From Limibacillus sp. (lineage in GTDB: Bacteria; Pseudomonadota; Alphaproteobacteria; Kiloniellales; CECT-8803), in the NCBI GenBank assembly GCA_037379885.1, contig JARRJC010000002.1:113762-177761 (forward strand): a DNA stretch of 64,000 nt. The letters run 5' to 3'. Each line of letters starts with the position of its first letter. Position 1 is the first letter of the stretch. The notes under the pieces are model-generated. The model saw nothing but the letters and a program-made list of their open reading frames with translations. It ran no database searches and was not told the DNA's origin. This document shows positions 7,518 through 16,453 of the stretch, in pieces. A program made the position numbers and the translations under genes.

Positions 7518-10310
7518 TCACTCGGCGGCCTGAGCGTCCTCTTCCAAGGCGCCCAGGGACTCCTTGGTGAAGACGCGCAAGCCCAATTCGGGCCTGTAGC
7601 CATGGATTTCCTTGACGTCGAGCTTGCGCATGAAGCTCAGGATCTCCTGGCTCACCACCTGCCCGGGCACCAGAATGGGAAAGCCCGGCGGATAGGGGAT
7701 CACGAACATGGCCGAGACCACGTCCTCCCCCGCCTCGATCAGCTTGTCGATGGCATCGTCCTCGATCGGCAGGTAATCGCACTTGGTGTCGTCGTAGGCC
7801 ATGAAGTAGGCCGTGCGTATGTCGCCCTCGGCGGTCCCGGCGTCCCGACCTGACCTGAAGGCGTCATGGAAACGGCTGAAGTCCGGCAGCGGCGGCAGGT
7901 CCTCGGTCAGGGAGTGGACCTTGCGCTCCTGCACCCGCCGCTCGGCGGTATTGGCATCCCCCAGCTGCTCTTCGATATCATGGGCGATGGAGACCAGCAC
8001 CTCGATCAGATAGGCGACCGAGGAACGCGTGGTTCCGATGTTGGTCATGAACAGGACCGTGTTGCGCGAGGTCTTGTTGATCTGGATGCCGTACTTTTCC
8101 ATTAAGTAGCGGTTCTTGAAGGTGTCGCCATCCACGCCCACGTCGCCGACGAACAGCGTCAGACGGGTCGCGTCCAGCACGAACTCATCCCCGGACCAGG
8201 CTTCCCAGACCCGCGTCCAGCCGTCCTCCGGATCGTAGTACTTCTGGATGCCGGACTCGCGGTACTCCTCCGGGATCATGTCCTTGACGGTCAGAAAGCG
8301 GAAATACTTGCGCAGCAGCGGATGGCTGGCGACCTGCTGGCGCAGGACCATGGCCATCTCGACCTGCTTTTGCACCAGTTCGAAGCCCTCCAGCTCGACC
8401 TGCCGCCGCCCCACGTCCAGGGACGCCAGGATCTGGTAGTTCGGCGAAGTCGAGGTGTGGGTCATGTAGGCCTCGTGGAAGGCGTCTTCCACCTTGGCCC
8501 TGAAGAGCTGGTCGTAGACATGGATCATGGAGCCCTGACGCAGCGAGGTCAGGGTCTTGTGGGTCGATTGGCAGGCGTAGGCCCGCAAGACCGCCTGATC
8601 CGGGTCGGGCATGAGCCGCCGGTCGAGCCAGGTCGCCTCGTCGTCCGGGTCCAGCTTGTCGAACTCGGCCTTCCACTCGGCATAAGCGGCCCGGTAACGC
8701 TCGCTGGCGAAGCGCTCACGCAGCTGCGCTGCGGTGTACATGGCGGTGCGCTGGCGGTAGGTCGGCCCGAAGCGCGCGAAGGCGAACCAGGCCTCGTCCC
8801 ACAGGAAAACGAGGTCCGGCTTGATCGCCAGGCACTCCTGCATCACCCGCTCGACGTTGTAGACGATGCCGTCGAAGGTGCAGTTGGTGAGCAGCAGCAT
8901 CTTCACGCGATCCAGCTTGCCAGCCTTTTTCAGCTTCAAGAGCTGATGCTTGATCTCGCGCAGGGGAACCGCGCCGTACATGGAGAACTTATCCAGCGGA
9001 TAGGAGTCCAGATAGACCACCTGCGCGCCCGACAGCACCATGCCGTAGTGGTGCGACTTGTGGCAGTCGCGGTCGACCAGCACGATGTCGCCCGGCTGAA
9101 TCAGCGACTGCACCACGATCTTGTTGGCTGTCGAGGTGCCGTTGGTGACGAAGTAGGTGTGCTTGGAGCCGAAGGCCCGCGCCGCTAGCTCCTGGGCCGC
9201 CTTGATCGGCCCGTGCGGGTCCAGCAGGGAGTCCAGGCCGCCCGAGGTGGCGGAGGTCTCGGCCAGGAAGATGTTGAGGCCGTAGAAGTCGCCCATGTCG
9301 CGGATCCAGTGCGACTTGGTGATCGACTTTCCGCGTGAGATCGGCATGGCGTGGAACACGCCGGTCGGCTGGCGGCTGTATTCGCGAAGCGCCGAGAAGA
9401 AGGGCGACTGATAGCGCTTGTTGACGCCGCGCAGGATGTTCAGGTGCAGCTCGAAATAGTCTTCCTGATTGTAGAAGACCCGGCGGCAGTTCTCCGGCAC
9501 GCGGCCCGCCACGTCCTCGACCGACTGGTCGGTCACCAGATAGTAGTCCAGCTCCGGACGGACCTTGCCGATGCAGGACGCGAGAGCGACGCCGTAGTCC
9601 TCCTGACGCAGATCGTCCAGGTCCAGATCTTCGACGCGGGTCAGGTAGCGGTGGAGCAGCGCCATCTGCTGGTTGGAGCGGAAGCGGAAACCATAGCGGG
9701 CCACCACCGCCTGGATGTTGTGATTGTGCAGCACGGCGATGATGGCGTCCTCGAAAGACGGCACGATCACCGCTTCGTAGATGAACTTATCCTCCTCGCG
9801 GCGCATGCGGCGCAGGCTGCTGCGCAGCGCGGTCTCCTGGCTGGGGGAGATGTCATCGACGACAAGCACTTCGAAATAGGGGCGCTGGTGGGCCACCTCC
9901 TCGGCGTGCTCAATTGCGTCCTCCGCCTCTTCCCGGTCCTCGTTGTCGGCGTTCAGCCCGAGCGGGATCACTTTGTGGCGGTAGGCGTTGCTCATCAGGC
10001 CGCGCACGATCCGCGCCGAGGAGCGCGACAGCGTCACGTAGTCGCCGTCTTCGAAGTGTTTGCGCAGGCGTTGGAAGTTGTGCCGCCCGGGAAAGGCCCA
10101 AAAGCCTTCGATGGGCTCCAGCAAGGCCAGCGCCTCGGCGACGGAGCGTTGCAGCTTCGCGGCGTCGGGGCGGTCTGGTCTTTCGGCAAGGCGTGCGGCG
10201 TCCGACTTCAGGCGGCTCCAGGAATCCGCGCGCAGTTGGGAGGCATTGTAGTAGTCACTGAGGGCGGGTCCTTTCGGCCCCTCGACGGGCGTCTCGCTAT
10301 CACCGCTCAT
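7518..10310 (-). CDS. Orn/Lys/Arg decarboxylase, enlarged class I (AdiA/LdcI-type) PLP enzyme
   Basis: A 930-residue PLP-dependent decarboxylase, about 180 longer than AdiA or LdcI. Residues about 145-290 are the flavodoxin-like wing domain (starting YFEVLVVDDIS). The PLP fold follows: VTNGTSTANKIV, DRDCHKSHHYG, FLWDEAWF, and the Schiff-base Lys585 in QSTHKTLTSLRQGSMIH. The extra length comes from about 140 residues before the wing domain and an insert of about 50 residues (about 525-575) just before the PLP lysine. The C-terminal domain ends with MFVIPYPPGFPILVPGQ. It should turn arginine, lysine or ornithine into agmatine, cadaverine or putrescine; the substrate cannot be told from sequence alone. 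A GGGGAGG site precedes the ATG. It appears to lead the operon with the ATP-grasp and C45 genes. Confidence 0.9.
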   Translation of the reverse strand: MSGDSETPVEGPKGPALSDYYNASQLRADSWSRLKSDAARLAERPDRPDAAKLQRSVAEALALLEPIEGFWAFPGRHNFQRLRKHFEDGDYVTLSRSSARIVRGLMSNAYRHKVIPLGLNADNEDREEAEDAIEHAEEVAHQRPYFEVLVVDDISPSQETALRSSLRRMRREEDKFIYEAVIVPSFEDAIIAVLHNHNIQAVVARYGFRFRSNQQMALLHRYLTRVEDLDLDDLRQEDYGVALASCIGKVRPELDYYLVTDQSVEDVAGRVPENCRRVFYNQEDYFELHLNILRGVNKRYQSPFFSALREYSRQPTGVFHAMPISRGKSITKSHWIRDMGDFYGLNIFLAETSATSGGLDSLLDPHGPIKAAQELAARAFGSKHTYFVTNGTSTANKIVVQSLIQPGDIVLVDRDCHKSHHYGMVLSGAQVVYLDSYPLDKFSMYGAVPLREIKHQLLKLKKAGKLDRVKMLLLTNCTFDGIVYNVERVMQECLAIKPDLVFLWDEAWFAFARFGPTYRQRTAMYTAAQLRERFASERYRAAYAEWKAEFDKLDPDDEATWLDRRLMPDPDQAVLRAYACQSTHKTLTSLRQGSMIHVYDQLFRAKVEDAFHEAYMTHTSTSPNYQILASLDVGRRQVELEGFELVQKQVEMAMVLRQQVASHPLLRKYFRFLTVKDMIPEEYRESGIQKYYDPEDGWTRVWEAWSGDEFVLDATRLTLFVGDVGVDGDTFKNRYLMEKYGIQINKTSRNTVLFMTNIGTTRSSVAYLIEVLVSIAHDIEEQLGDANTAERRVQERKVHSLTEDLPPLPDFSRFHDAFRSGRDAGTAEGDIRTAYFMAYDDTKCDYLPIEDDAIDKLIEAGEDVVSAMFVIPYPPGFPILVPGQVVSQEILSFMRKLDVKEIHGYRPELGLRVFTKESLGALEEDAQAAE

Positions 10311-10358
10311 GTGAGGCCTCCCCTTGCCGGGAAGCCCCTCAATCGGCCTCTTTCGTGA

Positions 10359-11333
10359 TTACGGCTCGTAGTACCCCTTTGCTCCGCCAACAACCGCAAA
10401 CGCGGACCCTGCGGGCGCTTCCGAAGAAGACGCTTGGTCTTGCGCACCGTGATTCTCTCCCTGCCTGTTCAATCCAGCGCGTGAACCGCGCTTTGGAACT
10501 TCTAAGGGGCCAAGCGTATCAAGATAGCCATAGCCCGTCGAATCCCTCCTGTAGACGTCGAAATCCACAACCCGGTCCCGGAAGGATTTCATCGGCTGGC
10601 CCAGGCCCTTGAGGCCGAATTCGCGCTGACGGCGCACCTGATCCAGATCGATCTCGAGCGGTATGTACTCTTCCTGCCCGGCCGCCTGATAGAGCATCTG
10701 GCCGGAGGGGTCGAAAACGGCGGAACGCCCGACGCCACCGGCGCCCACGCCGTTGATGTCGAAGACGTAGCACTGGAACATCGCCGAGGTCGCGCGGGCG
10801 ATGGAGACTTCCACGTCGCGGTCCAGCGTGCCGGTCAGGACCGGGTGCAACAGCACCTCCACGCCCTGAGATACCAGCGTGCGCGTGGTCTCCGGGAACC
10901 AGATGTCGTAACAGATGGTCACCCCGAAACGCCCGATCTCAGGCACATCGAAGACCAGGAAGTCGGCCCCCGACTTCACATCGTGCTCGTAGGGGGCAAA
11001 GGGGAAGAGCTTGCGGTGGCGCCCCACCAGTTCGCCATTGGGATTGAACACGCTGGCGGTGTTGTAGACGCCCTCGTCACGCCCCTCAAACATCGAGCCG
11101 GAAACCAGCCAGATGCCGTGATGGCGCGCCCAGCCCGCCATCACCTCCTCGGTGCGTTCGAAAGAGCCGGCGTTCTCCTGAACCGGACCGAAAGCAGCCA
11201 GCTCGCTGAAGACCACCATCTGCACCCAGGGAAAGCGCCCCATCAGGAGGTCGAGCTGGTGCTTCATGTGGCTGACGTTTTCATGCGCAGCGGCCACGTG
11301 CAGCTGCATGCCGGCGATAGCGAAGGGAGTCAC
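10359..11333 (-). CDS. Carbon-nitrogen hydrolase (nitrilase superfamily)
   Basis: A 324-residue amidase. The Glu-Lys-Cys triad is visible as E44 (FSEL), K107 (HRKLFPF) and C140 (TICYDIWFPE), numbered from the chosen start. The superfamily cleaves non-peptide C-N bonds; N-carbamoylputrescine amidase (AguB) is one relevant member, since the next gene is an arginine/lysine/ornithine decarboxylase 48 bases downstream. The last about 45 residues are Gly/Ser/Ala-rich and look like an unstructured tail. The GTG used has GGAG nine bases upstream; a GTG five codons earlier is possible. No agmatine deiminase (AguA) is in the window, so an AguB role is only a guess. Confidence 0.82.
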   Translation of the reverse strand: MTPFAIAGMQLHVAAAHENVSHMKHQLDLLMGRFPWVQMVVFSELAAFGPVQENAGSFERTEEVMAGWARHHGIWLVSGSMFEGRDEGVYNTASVFNPNGELVGRHRKLFPFAPYEHDVKSGADFLVFDVPEIGRFGVTICYDIWFPETTRTLVSQGVEVLLHPVLTGTLDRDVEVSIARATSAMFQCYVFDINGVGAGGVGRSAVFDPSGQMLYQAAGQEEYIPLEIDLDQVRRQREFGLKGLGQPMKSFRDRVVDFDVYRRDSTGYGYLDTLGPLEVPKRGSRAGLNRQGENHGAQDQASSSEAPAGSAFAVVGGAKGYYEP

Positions 11334-11446
11334 GGGAGTATTCTCCACAAGTTGTGTCTGACCGTCATCCTAGGCCCTATATCGGGGCGAGCCAAGGCGA
11401 TTCGGCAGTGCAGCATAGGTGATCTGTCATGCTTGGATTACAAGGG

Positions 11447-11914
11447 TCAAAAAACCCCGGCGTCCAGACCGGCGGCCAGCAGCATGCCGCGCTCGCGCAC
11501 CTGACCGAGAAAGGCGTCGGCCCATTCTCCACGGCAGATCAGGGGTTCCTCCACCGCGCGCCAACGCAGGCCTGTGGTGATGCCCTCGACGGCCCGCGTG
11601 GTGCCGGTGCCGTCATGGCCCGCCCGGATATAGAGGGCAAAAGGCAACCCTTGGGTCTCCTCCAGGCAGGGATAGTAGATCCGGTCGAAGAAGTCCTTCA
11701 GCGCGCCGGACATGTAGCCGAGGTTCTCGGTCGTGCCGAGCAGGATCGCCGAGGCCGCCTTGACCTCCTCCGGCCCAGCCTCGAAGGGCGTGAGCGCGCG
11801 CACCTCCACCCCGTCGCCGCCGCCTTCGCGCGCGCCTTCAAGGGCGGCATCGCGCAAACGCTGCGTGTTCGGCGACGGCACATGGCCGACGATCAGGAGC
11901 TGCTTTCTAGCCAT
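11447..11914 (-). CDS. Flavodoxin-like / NADPH-dependent FMN reductase family protein
   Basis: A 155-residue protein with the flavodoxin-like layout: IVGHVPSPNTQRL as phosphate-binding loop, a central AILLGTTENLGYMSGALKDFFDRIYYP segment typical of FMN reductase and flavodoxin families, and FALYIRAGHDGTG. It presumably binds FMN and acts in the cytoplasm as an electron carrier or quinone/flavin reductase. It sits between glnT (183 bases away, nothing recognisable in the gap) and the amidase gene, all on the same strand. The partner is unknown. Confidence 0.72.
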   Translation of the reverse strand: MARKQLLIVGHVPSPNTQRLRDAALEGAREGGGDGVEVRALTPFEAGPEEVKAASAILLGTTENLGYMSGALKDFFDRIYYPCLEETQGLPFALYIRAGHDGTGTTRAVEGITTGLRWRAVEEPLICRGEWADAFLGQVRERGMLLAAGLDAGVF

Positions 11915-12097
11915 CTCAACGGGCGTTCTAGCAGATCGTTGCGCCCGCTTCAGCCCCTGGATGGCTCCACCCGCCTTTCAGTTGCCGAATCCGCCGCCTT
12001 CGACGTCGCTGGTGATGGCGGCGATGGAGGTGGCGCCATGGACCTCGGCGGACGAAGGACGAAGCGCCGTATTGTATTGTTTTGTCGCTTAAAACCC

Positions 12098-13402
12098 TCA
12101 GCAATCCAGGGTGTGCTGGCGCTCCCACTGGGTCAGGTGGCGCGAGTAGTCGTTCCATTCCTGGCCGCGAATCTTCAGGTAGGCGGCGTGGAACTCGGCG
12201 CCCAGGGCCTCCTTCAGGAACTTGCTCTTCTCGAAGGCGCGCAGCGCGTCGATCAGGTAGAGCGGCAGCTTCTTGGCCTTCACCTTGTGACCCTCGGCGT
12301 ACATGTCGATGTCGAGGCGCTTGCCCGGGGAGCGCTTCTCGGCCATGCCCTCCAGCCCCGCGGCGATGAACCCGGCCTGCGCCAGATAGGAGTTGGTGGC
12401 GCCGTCGGCCAGGCGGAACTCGAACCGGCCGCCTTCGGGCACGCGAACCAGATGCGTGCGGTTGTTGCCCGACCAGGTGATGGTGTTGGGCGACCAGGTG
12501 GCGCCCGAGGCCGTGACGGCCGCGTTCAGGCGCTTGTAGCTGTTGACCGTCGGGTTGGTCAGCGCGCAGAGCGCCTCGGCGTGGTGCAGAACGCCCCCCA
12601 GGAAGGCGTAGGCGGGCTTGGAGAGGCCCAGCTCGTCCTTGGCGTCATCGAAGAGGTTCTTCTTGCCCGTCTTGTCCCAGAGCGAGAGGTGCACGTGGCA
12701 GCCGTTACCCGTCAGGTGCGCAAAGGGCTTGGGCATGAAGGTCGCGCGGAAGCCGTGCTTCTCGGCGATGGAGCGGACCATGTACTTGAAGAAGACATGC
12801 CGGTCGGCCGTAGTCAGCGCCTCCGAATAGTGCCAGTTCATCTCGAACTGGCCGTTGGCGTCCTCGTGGTCGTTCTGGTAGGGGCCCCAGCCCAGCGCCT
12901 GCATGCCGTCGCAGATTTCAGAGATGACATCGTAGCGGCGCATCAGGATGGCCTGGTCGTAGCAGGGCTTGGGGTCGCTGTCCTTGGGGTCGGAAAGACC
13001 CTCGCCCTCGGGATCGATCAGGTGGAACTCGGGCTCGACGCCCGTCTTGACCACGTAGCCCTTCTTGGCGGCGGCCTCGATCTGGCGCTTCAGCACCCAG
13101 CGCGGCGCCTGCTCGACCGGCTTGCCGTCCATGTAGAGGTCGCTGGCGACCCAGGCGACGTCCGGGTTCCAGGGCAGCACGATGGCGCTTGACGGGTCGG
13201 GCAGGGCGAACATGTCCGGGTGCGCCGGGGTCATGTCCAGGTGGGTTGCGAAACCGGCGAAACCGGCGCCGTCCTTCTCCATATCCGCGATCGCCGCGGC
13301 CGGCACCAGCTTGGAGCGCTGCACGCCCTTGAGGTCGGTGAAGTTTATCAGGAAGTAGCGGATCTTCTTGGCCTTGGCCAAATCGTTCAGTTTGCTCGCC
13401 AT
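12098..13402 (-). CDS. glnT: Type III glutamine synthetase-like / gamma-glutamylmethylamide synthetase-like
   Basis: A 434-residue GS-fold ligase of the GlnT/GMAS group. Visible catalytic-core motifs are VEPEFHLID, GQFEMNWHYSEAL, NGCHVHLSLWD, NPTVNSYKRLN and RFEFRLADGATNSYLA. GS enzymes activate the glutamate gamma-carboxyl with ATP and join it to ammonia or, in GMAS and PuuA, to an amine. It lies 80 bases after glxD behind GGGGAG and completes a glxB-glxC-glxD-glnT cluster. In methylotrophs the equivalent set is mgsABC-gmaS of the N-methylglutamate pathway, but the mgdABCD dehydrogenase is absent here. Glutamine versus gamma-glutamyl-amide synthesis cannot be settled from sequence. Confidence 0.82.
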   Translation of the reverse strand: MASKLNDLAKAKKIRYFLINFTDLKGVQRSKLVPAAAIADMEKDGAGFAGFATHLDMTPAHPDMFALPDPSSAIVLPWNPDVAWVASDLYMDGKPVEQAPRWVLKRQIEAAAKKGYVVKTGVEPEFHLIDPEGEGLSDPKDSDPKPCYDQAILMRRYDVISEICDGMQALGWGPYQNDHEDANGQFEMNWHYSEALTTADRHVFFKYMVRSIAEKHGFRATFMPKPFAHLTGNGCHVHLSLWDKTGKKNLFDDAKDELGLSKPAYAFLGGVLHHAEALCALTNPTVNSYKRLNAAVTASGATWSPNTITWSGNNRTHLVRVPEGGRFEFRLADGATNSYLAQAGFIAAGLEGMAEKRSPGKRLDIDMYAEGHKVKAKKLPLYLIDALRAFEKSKFLKEALGAEFHAAYLKIRGQEWNDYSRHLTQWERQHTLDC

Positions 13403-13482
13403 GAGGCTCCCCTGTTCGTCGATGTTGTCTCGCGGTCTGGTTCTTTTCCCGGTTTTCCGCCCTTCGCATGGCGTTCGCTCAC

Positions 13483-14820
13483 CTAACGCAATCCTGGAAT
13501 CCAGTCGGTTCCGGCCAAGGGCACCTTGGCCATGGCCGCCGCCTCCAGGGTCAGCGCCTGCAGGTCCTCGGGCTCCAGGTTATGGAGGTGACTCTTACCA
13601 CAAGCCCGCGCCAGGGTCTGCGCCTCGAGCGTCAGGACCCGAAGGTAGTTGGCCAGGCGGTGCCCCGCCTTCACGGGGTCCAGACGCCGGGCCAGCTCCG
13701 GGTTCTGGGTGGTGATCCCGGCGGGATCGTTGCCCGCCTGCCAGTCCTCGTAGAAGCCCGGTGCGGTCCCCAGCTTGGCGTATTCCTCGGCAAGATCGGG
13801 CCGGTTGTCGCCCAGCGCGATCAGCGCCGCCGTGCCGATCGAAACCGCGTCGGCGCCGAGCGCAATGGCCTTGGCCACGTCCGCGCCGGATCGAATCCCG
13901 CCGGAGACGATGAGCTGCACGCCCTTCCTGTGCAGTCCCAGTTCCTGGAGCGCCTCGGTCGCCAGACGCACGGCGGCCAGGGTCGGGATGCCGACATGCT
14001 CGATGAAGCACTCCTGCGTGGCGCCGGTGCCGCCCTGCATGCCGTCCACCACGATCACGTCCGCCCCGGCCTTCACGGCCAGCATGGTGTCGTAGTAGGT
14101 GCGGGTCGCGCCGACCTTCACGTAGATCGGCTTCTCCCAATCGGTGATCTCGCGCAGCTCGCGGATCTTGATCTCCAGGTCGTCGGGCCCGGTCCAGTCG
14201 GGATGGCGGCAGGCGCTGCGCTGGTCGATGTTCTTGGGCAAGGTGCGCATTTCGGCCACGCGGTCCGATATCTTCTGGCCCAGCAGCATGCCGCCGCCGC
14301 CGGGCTTGGCGCCCTGACCGATCACCACCTCGATGGCGTCGGCGCGGCGCAGGTCGTCCGGGTTCATGCCGTAGCGAGAGGGCAGGTATTGGTAGACCAG
14401 CGTCTTGGAATGCCCGCGCTCCTCGTCGGTCATGCCGCCGTCGCCGGTGGTGGTGGAGCTGCCCACTTCGCTGGCGCCGCGCCCCAGCGCCTCCTTGGCG
14501 TTGGCCGAGAGCGAACCGAAACTCATGCCCGCGATGGTCACCGGGATGTCCAGCTTGAGCGGCTTGGAGGCATGGCGCGTGCCCAGCAGCACGTCGGTGC
14601 CGCAGCGCTCGCGGTAACCCTCCAGCGGATAGCGCGAGACCGAAGCGCCCAGGAAGATCAGGTCGTCGAAGTGCGGCAGTGCGCGCTTGGCCCCGAAGCC
14701 GCGAATCTTGTAGATGCCCTCAGAGGCGGCGCGCTGGATCTCGTGGATTGTGGCGCGGTCGAAGAGGCTGGATTCGCGCAAGGTCGGATGGTCGTGGCTC
14801 ATCGAGGGGTCCTCGCTCAA
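13483..14820 (-). CDS. glxD: Glutamate synthase-like FMN-binding subunit GlxD
   Basis: A 445-residue (beta/alpha)8 barrel matching the FMN domain of glutamate synthase large subunit. It has MSFGSLSANAKEALGRGAS, GDGGMTDEERG, the PGGGGMLLGQK loop, VDGMQGGTGAT, and SGGIRSGADVAKAIALGAD for FMN phosphate binding. The cysteine-rich loop that binds the 3Fe-4S cluster in GltB (CHLNTCPVG type) is here DWQAGNDPAG, without cysteines. With GlxB and GlxC it forms a split glutamate-synthase-like or N-methylglutamate-synthase-like enzyme. Its start overlaps the glxC stop by four bases. Confidence 0.86.
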   Translation of the reverse strand: MSEDPSMSHDHPTLRESSLFDRATIHEIQRAASEGIYKIRGFGAKRALPHFDDLIFLGASVSRYPLEGYRERCGTDVLLGTRHASKPLKLDIPVTIAGMSFGSLSANAKEALGRGASEVGSSTTTGDGGMTDEERGHSKTLVYQYLPSRYGMNPDDLRRADAIEVVIGQGAKPGGGGMLLGQKISDRVAEMRTLPKNIDQRSACRHPDWTGPDDLEIKIRELREITDWEKPIYVKVGATRTYYDTMLAVKAGADVIVVDGMQGGTGATQECFIEHVGIPTLAAVRLATEALQELGLHRKGVQLIVSGGIRSGADVAKAIALGADAVSIGTAALIALGDNRPDLAEEYAKLGTAPGFYEDWQAGNDPAGITTQNPELARRLDPVKAGHRLANYLRVLTLEAQTLARACGKSHLHNLEPEDLQALTLEAAAMAKVPLAGTDWIPGLR

Positions 14821-15497
14821 TAGGCGTCGACGTTGTCGACCTTGAAGTTGTAGAGCTGGCGGGCGGAGCCGTAGCGGCGGAAGTCCTTCGGGTCGGCGTC
14901 GCTGCCCGCCGCCGCCAGCAGCCCGGCCAGTTCCTCCAGGTGCTCAGCCCGCATTTCCTTTTCCACGCAGTCCGCGCCCAGGCCGCGCGCCTCACCCTTC
15001 AGATAGATGCGCGCCTCGTAGATGGAATCGCCGAGGCCGTCGTCGGCGTCGCCGCAGATCACCAGCCGCCCGGCTTGCGCCATGAAGGCCGAGTTATGGC
15101 CGACCGAGCCCTTCACCACGATGTCCACGCCCTTCATGGAGATGCCGCAGCGCGCCGAGGCGTTGCCGTCGATCACCAAGAGGCCGCCGTGGGCGGTGGC
15201 GCCCGCGGATTGGCTGGCGTCGCCCTTCACCCGGACCGTTCCGGACATCATGTTCTCCGCAAGACCGACGCCGGCGTTGCCCTCGATGACGATCTCGGCC
15301 TGCTTGTTCATGCCGGCGCAGTAGTAGCCGACATGCCCCTTCAGCGTGACGGAGATCGGCGACATCAGGCCGGCGGCGACGGCGTGCTCACCCTTGAGGC
15401 CCGTGACCTCGAAGGCGGTTTCCTCCGCGCCCTCGCGGCCCTGAAGGCGGCGGTTCACGGCGCGCAAGCCCAATTCGGCAAGGTCAAGCTTCTCCAT
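14817..15497 (-). CDS. glxC: Glutamate synthase-like C-terminal beta-helix subunit GlxC
   Basis: A 226-residue protein equal to the C-terminal right-handed beta-helix domain of glutamate synthase (GXGXG repeats). The repeats are visible as ISVTLKGHVGYYCAGMN, IVIEGNAGVGLAENMMSG, VRVKGDASQSAGATAHGG and IVVKGSVGHNSAFMAQAG. It is structural and joins the amidotransferase and FMN subunits. The ATG chosen starts five bases after glxB ends; a longer in-frame reading into glxB is not needed. It overlaps glxD by four bases. Confidence 0.86.
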   Translation of the reverse strand: MEKLDLAELGLRAVNRRLQGREGAEETAFEVTGLKGEHAVAAGLMSPISVTLKGHVGYYCAGMNKQAEIVIEGNAGVGLAENMMSGTVRVKGDASQSAGATAHGGLLVIDGNASARCGISMKGVDIVVKGSVGHNSAFMAQAGRLVICGDADDGLGDSIYEARIYLKGEARGLGADCVEKEMRAEHLEELAGLLAAAGSDADPKDFRRYGSARQLYNFKVDNVDAY

Positions 15498-15502
15498 GAC
15501 CC

Positions 15503-16402
15503 TCACGCGGCCCCCCAGCTGTAGACCGTGGCCGGCTTGGGTTCCCAGACCTTGGCCTTCTCCACGCCCGGCAGACCGGCGAGAGAGCGGTATTCGGAGG
15601 CCATGGCCACCCAATCGTCGGTTTCGGCCAGGACCGCGGGCTTGCAGGCGATGGGGTCGCGCAGCACGGCGAAGCCGTCCTTGGTTCCGACCGCGAAGGT
15701 GTAGAAGCCGTCCAGGTCGCTGAGCGCGGCCTCCAGCGCCTCGGCGATCGACGCGCCTTCCCGCAGCCGCCAGGTGAGATAGCCGGCCGCCACTTCCGAA
15801 TCGTTCTCCGTCTGGAAGACGATCCCGGCCTGACGGGTCAGCCAGTCGCCAACCTTGTGATGGTTGGAGAGCGAGCCGTTGTGAACGAGGCAGAGGTCGT
15901 CGCCCGTGTTGAAGGGGTGCGCGCCCTGGGTCGTCACCGCGCTTTCCGTCGCCATGCGCGTGTGGCCGATGGCGTGGCTGCCGCTCATCTGGGCCGCGCC
16001 GAAACGTTCCAGCACGTCGCGCGGCAGCCCGATTTCCTTGAAGATTTCCAGCGAACGGCCCGCCGACATGATGCGCAAGGGTGGATCGCGCCGCTCCAGC
16101 CAGGCGCGCATCTCCGCCGGATCGGCCTTGGCGTGCAGCACGGCGTGCGTGGACAGCCGCTCGACGGAGACGGGCACGCCCATATCGGCGCTCATGGCCT
16201 CGGCCAGCGCCTGCCAGTCGAAAGCCGGATCGGGATCGTATAGCGTGATCTTGGCCGCGGCCTCTTCAGCGCCCCGGTAGACGGCGAAACCGGCGGAATC
16301 CGGCCCCCGGTCCGACATTTCCTCCAGCATGGGGCAGAAGAGACGCCCCAGCTCTCCATAACGCTCGGGATTCTTGAGATAGAGACCGGCGATGCCGCAC
16401 AC
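15503..16402 (-). CDS. glxB: Class II glutamine amidotransferase subunit GlxB
   Basis: A 299-residue Ntn-type glutaminase. Cys2 of MCGIAGLYLKN is the N-terminal nucleophile after Met removal. Other class II signatures are GHTRMATES, HPFNTGDDLCLVHNGSLSNH and NDSEVAAGYL. It releases ammonia (or transfers the gamma-glutamyl moiety) for the GlxC/GlxD partners and is the first gene of glxBCD-glnT. An imperfect inverted repeat lies in the promoter region, between it and the XRE-cupin gene, which is itself transcribed toward glxB. Confidence 0.88.
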   Translation of the reverse strand: MCGIAGLYLKNPERYGELGRLFCPMLEEMSDRGPDSAGFAVYRGAEEAAAKITLYDPDPAFDWQALAEAMSADMGVPVSVERLSTHAVLHAKADPAEMRAWLERRDPPLRIMSAGRSLEIFKEIGLPRDVLERFGAAQMSGSHAIGHTRMATESAVTTQGAHPFNTGDDLCLVHNGSLSNHHKVGDWLTRQAGIVFQTENDSEVAAGYLTWRLREGASIAEALEAALSDLDGFYTFAVGTKDGFAVLRDPIACKPAVLAETDDWVAMASEYRSLAGLPGVEKAKVWEPKPATVYSWGAA

Positions 16403-16453
16403 TTGGCACTCTCCCCACGGCTGAGAACTCGGTTGAGGAGAGATTACATATAA

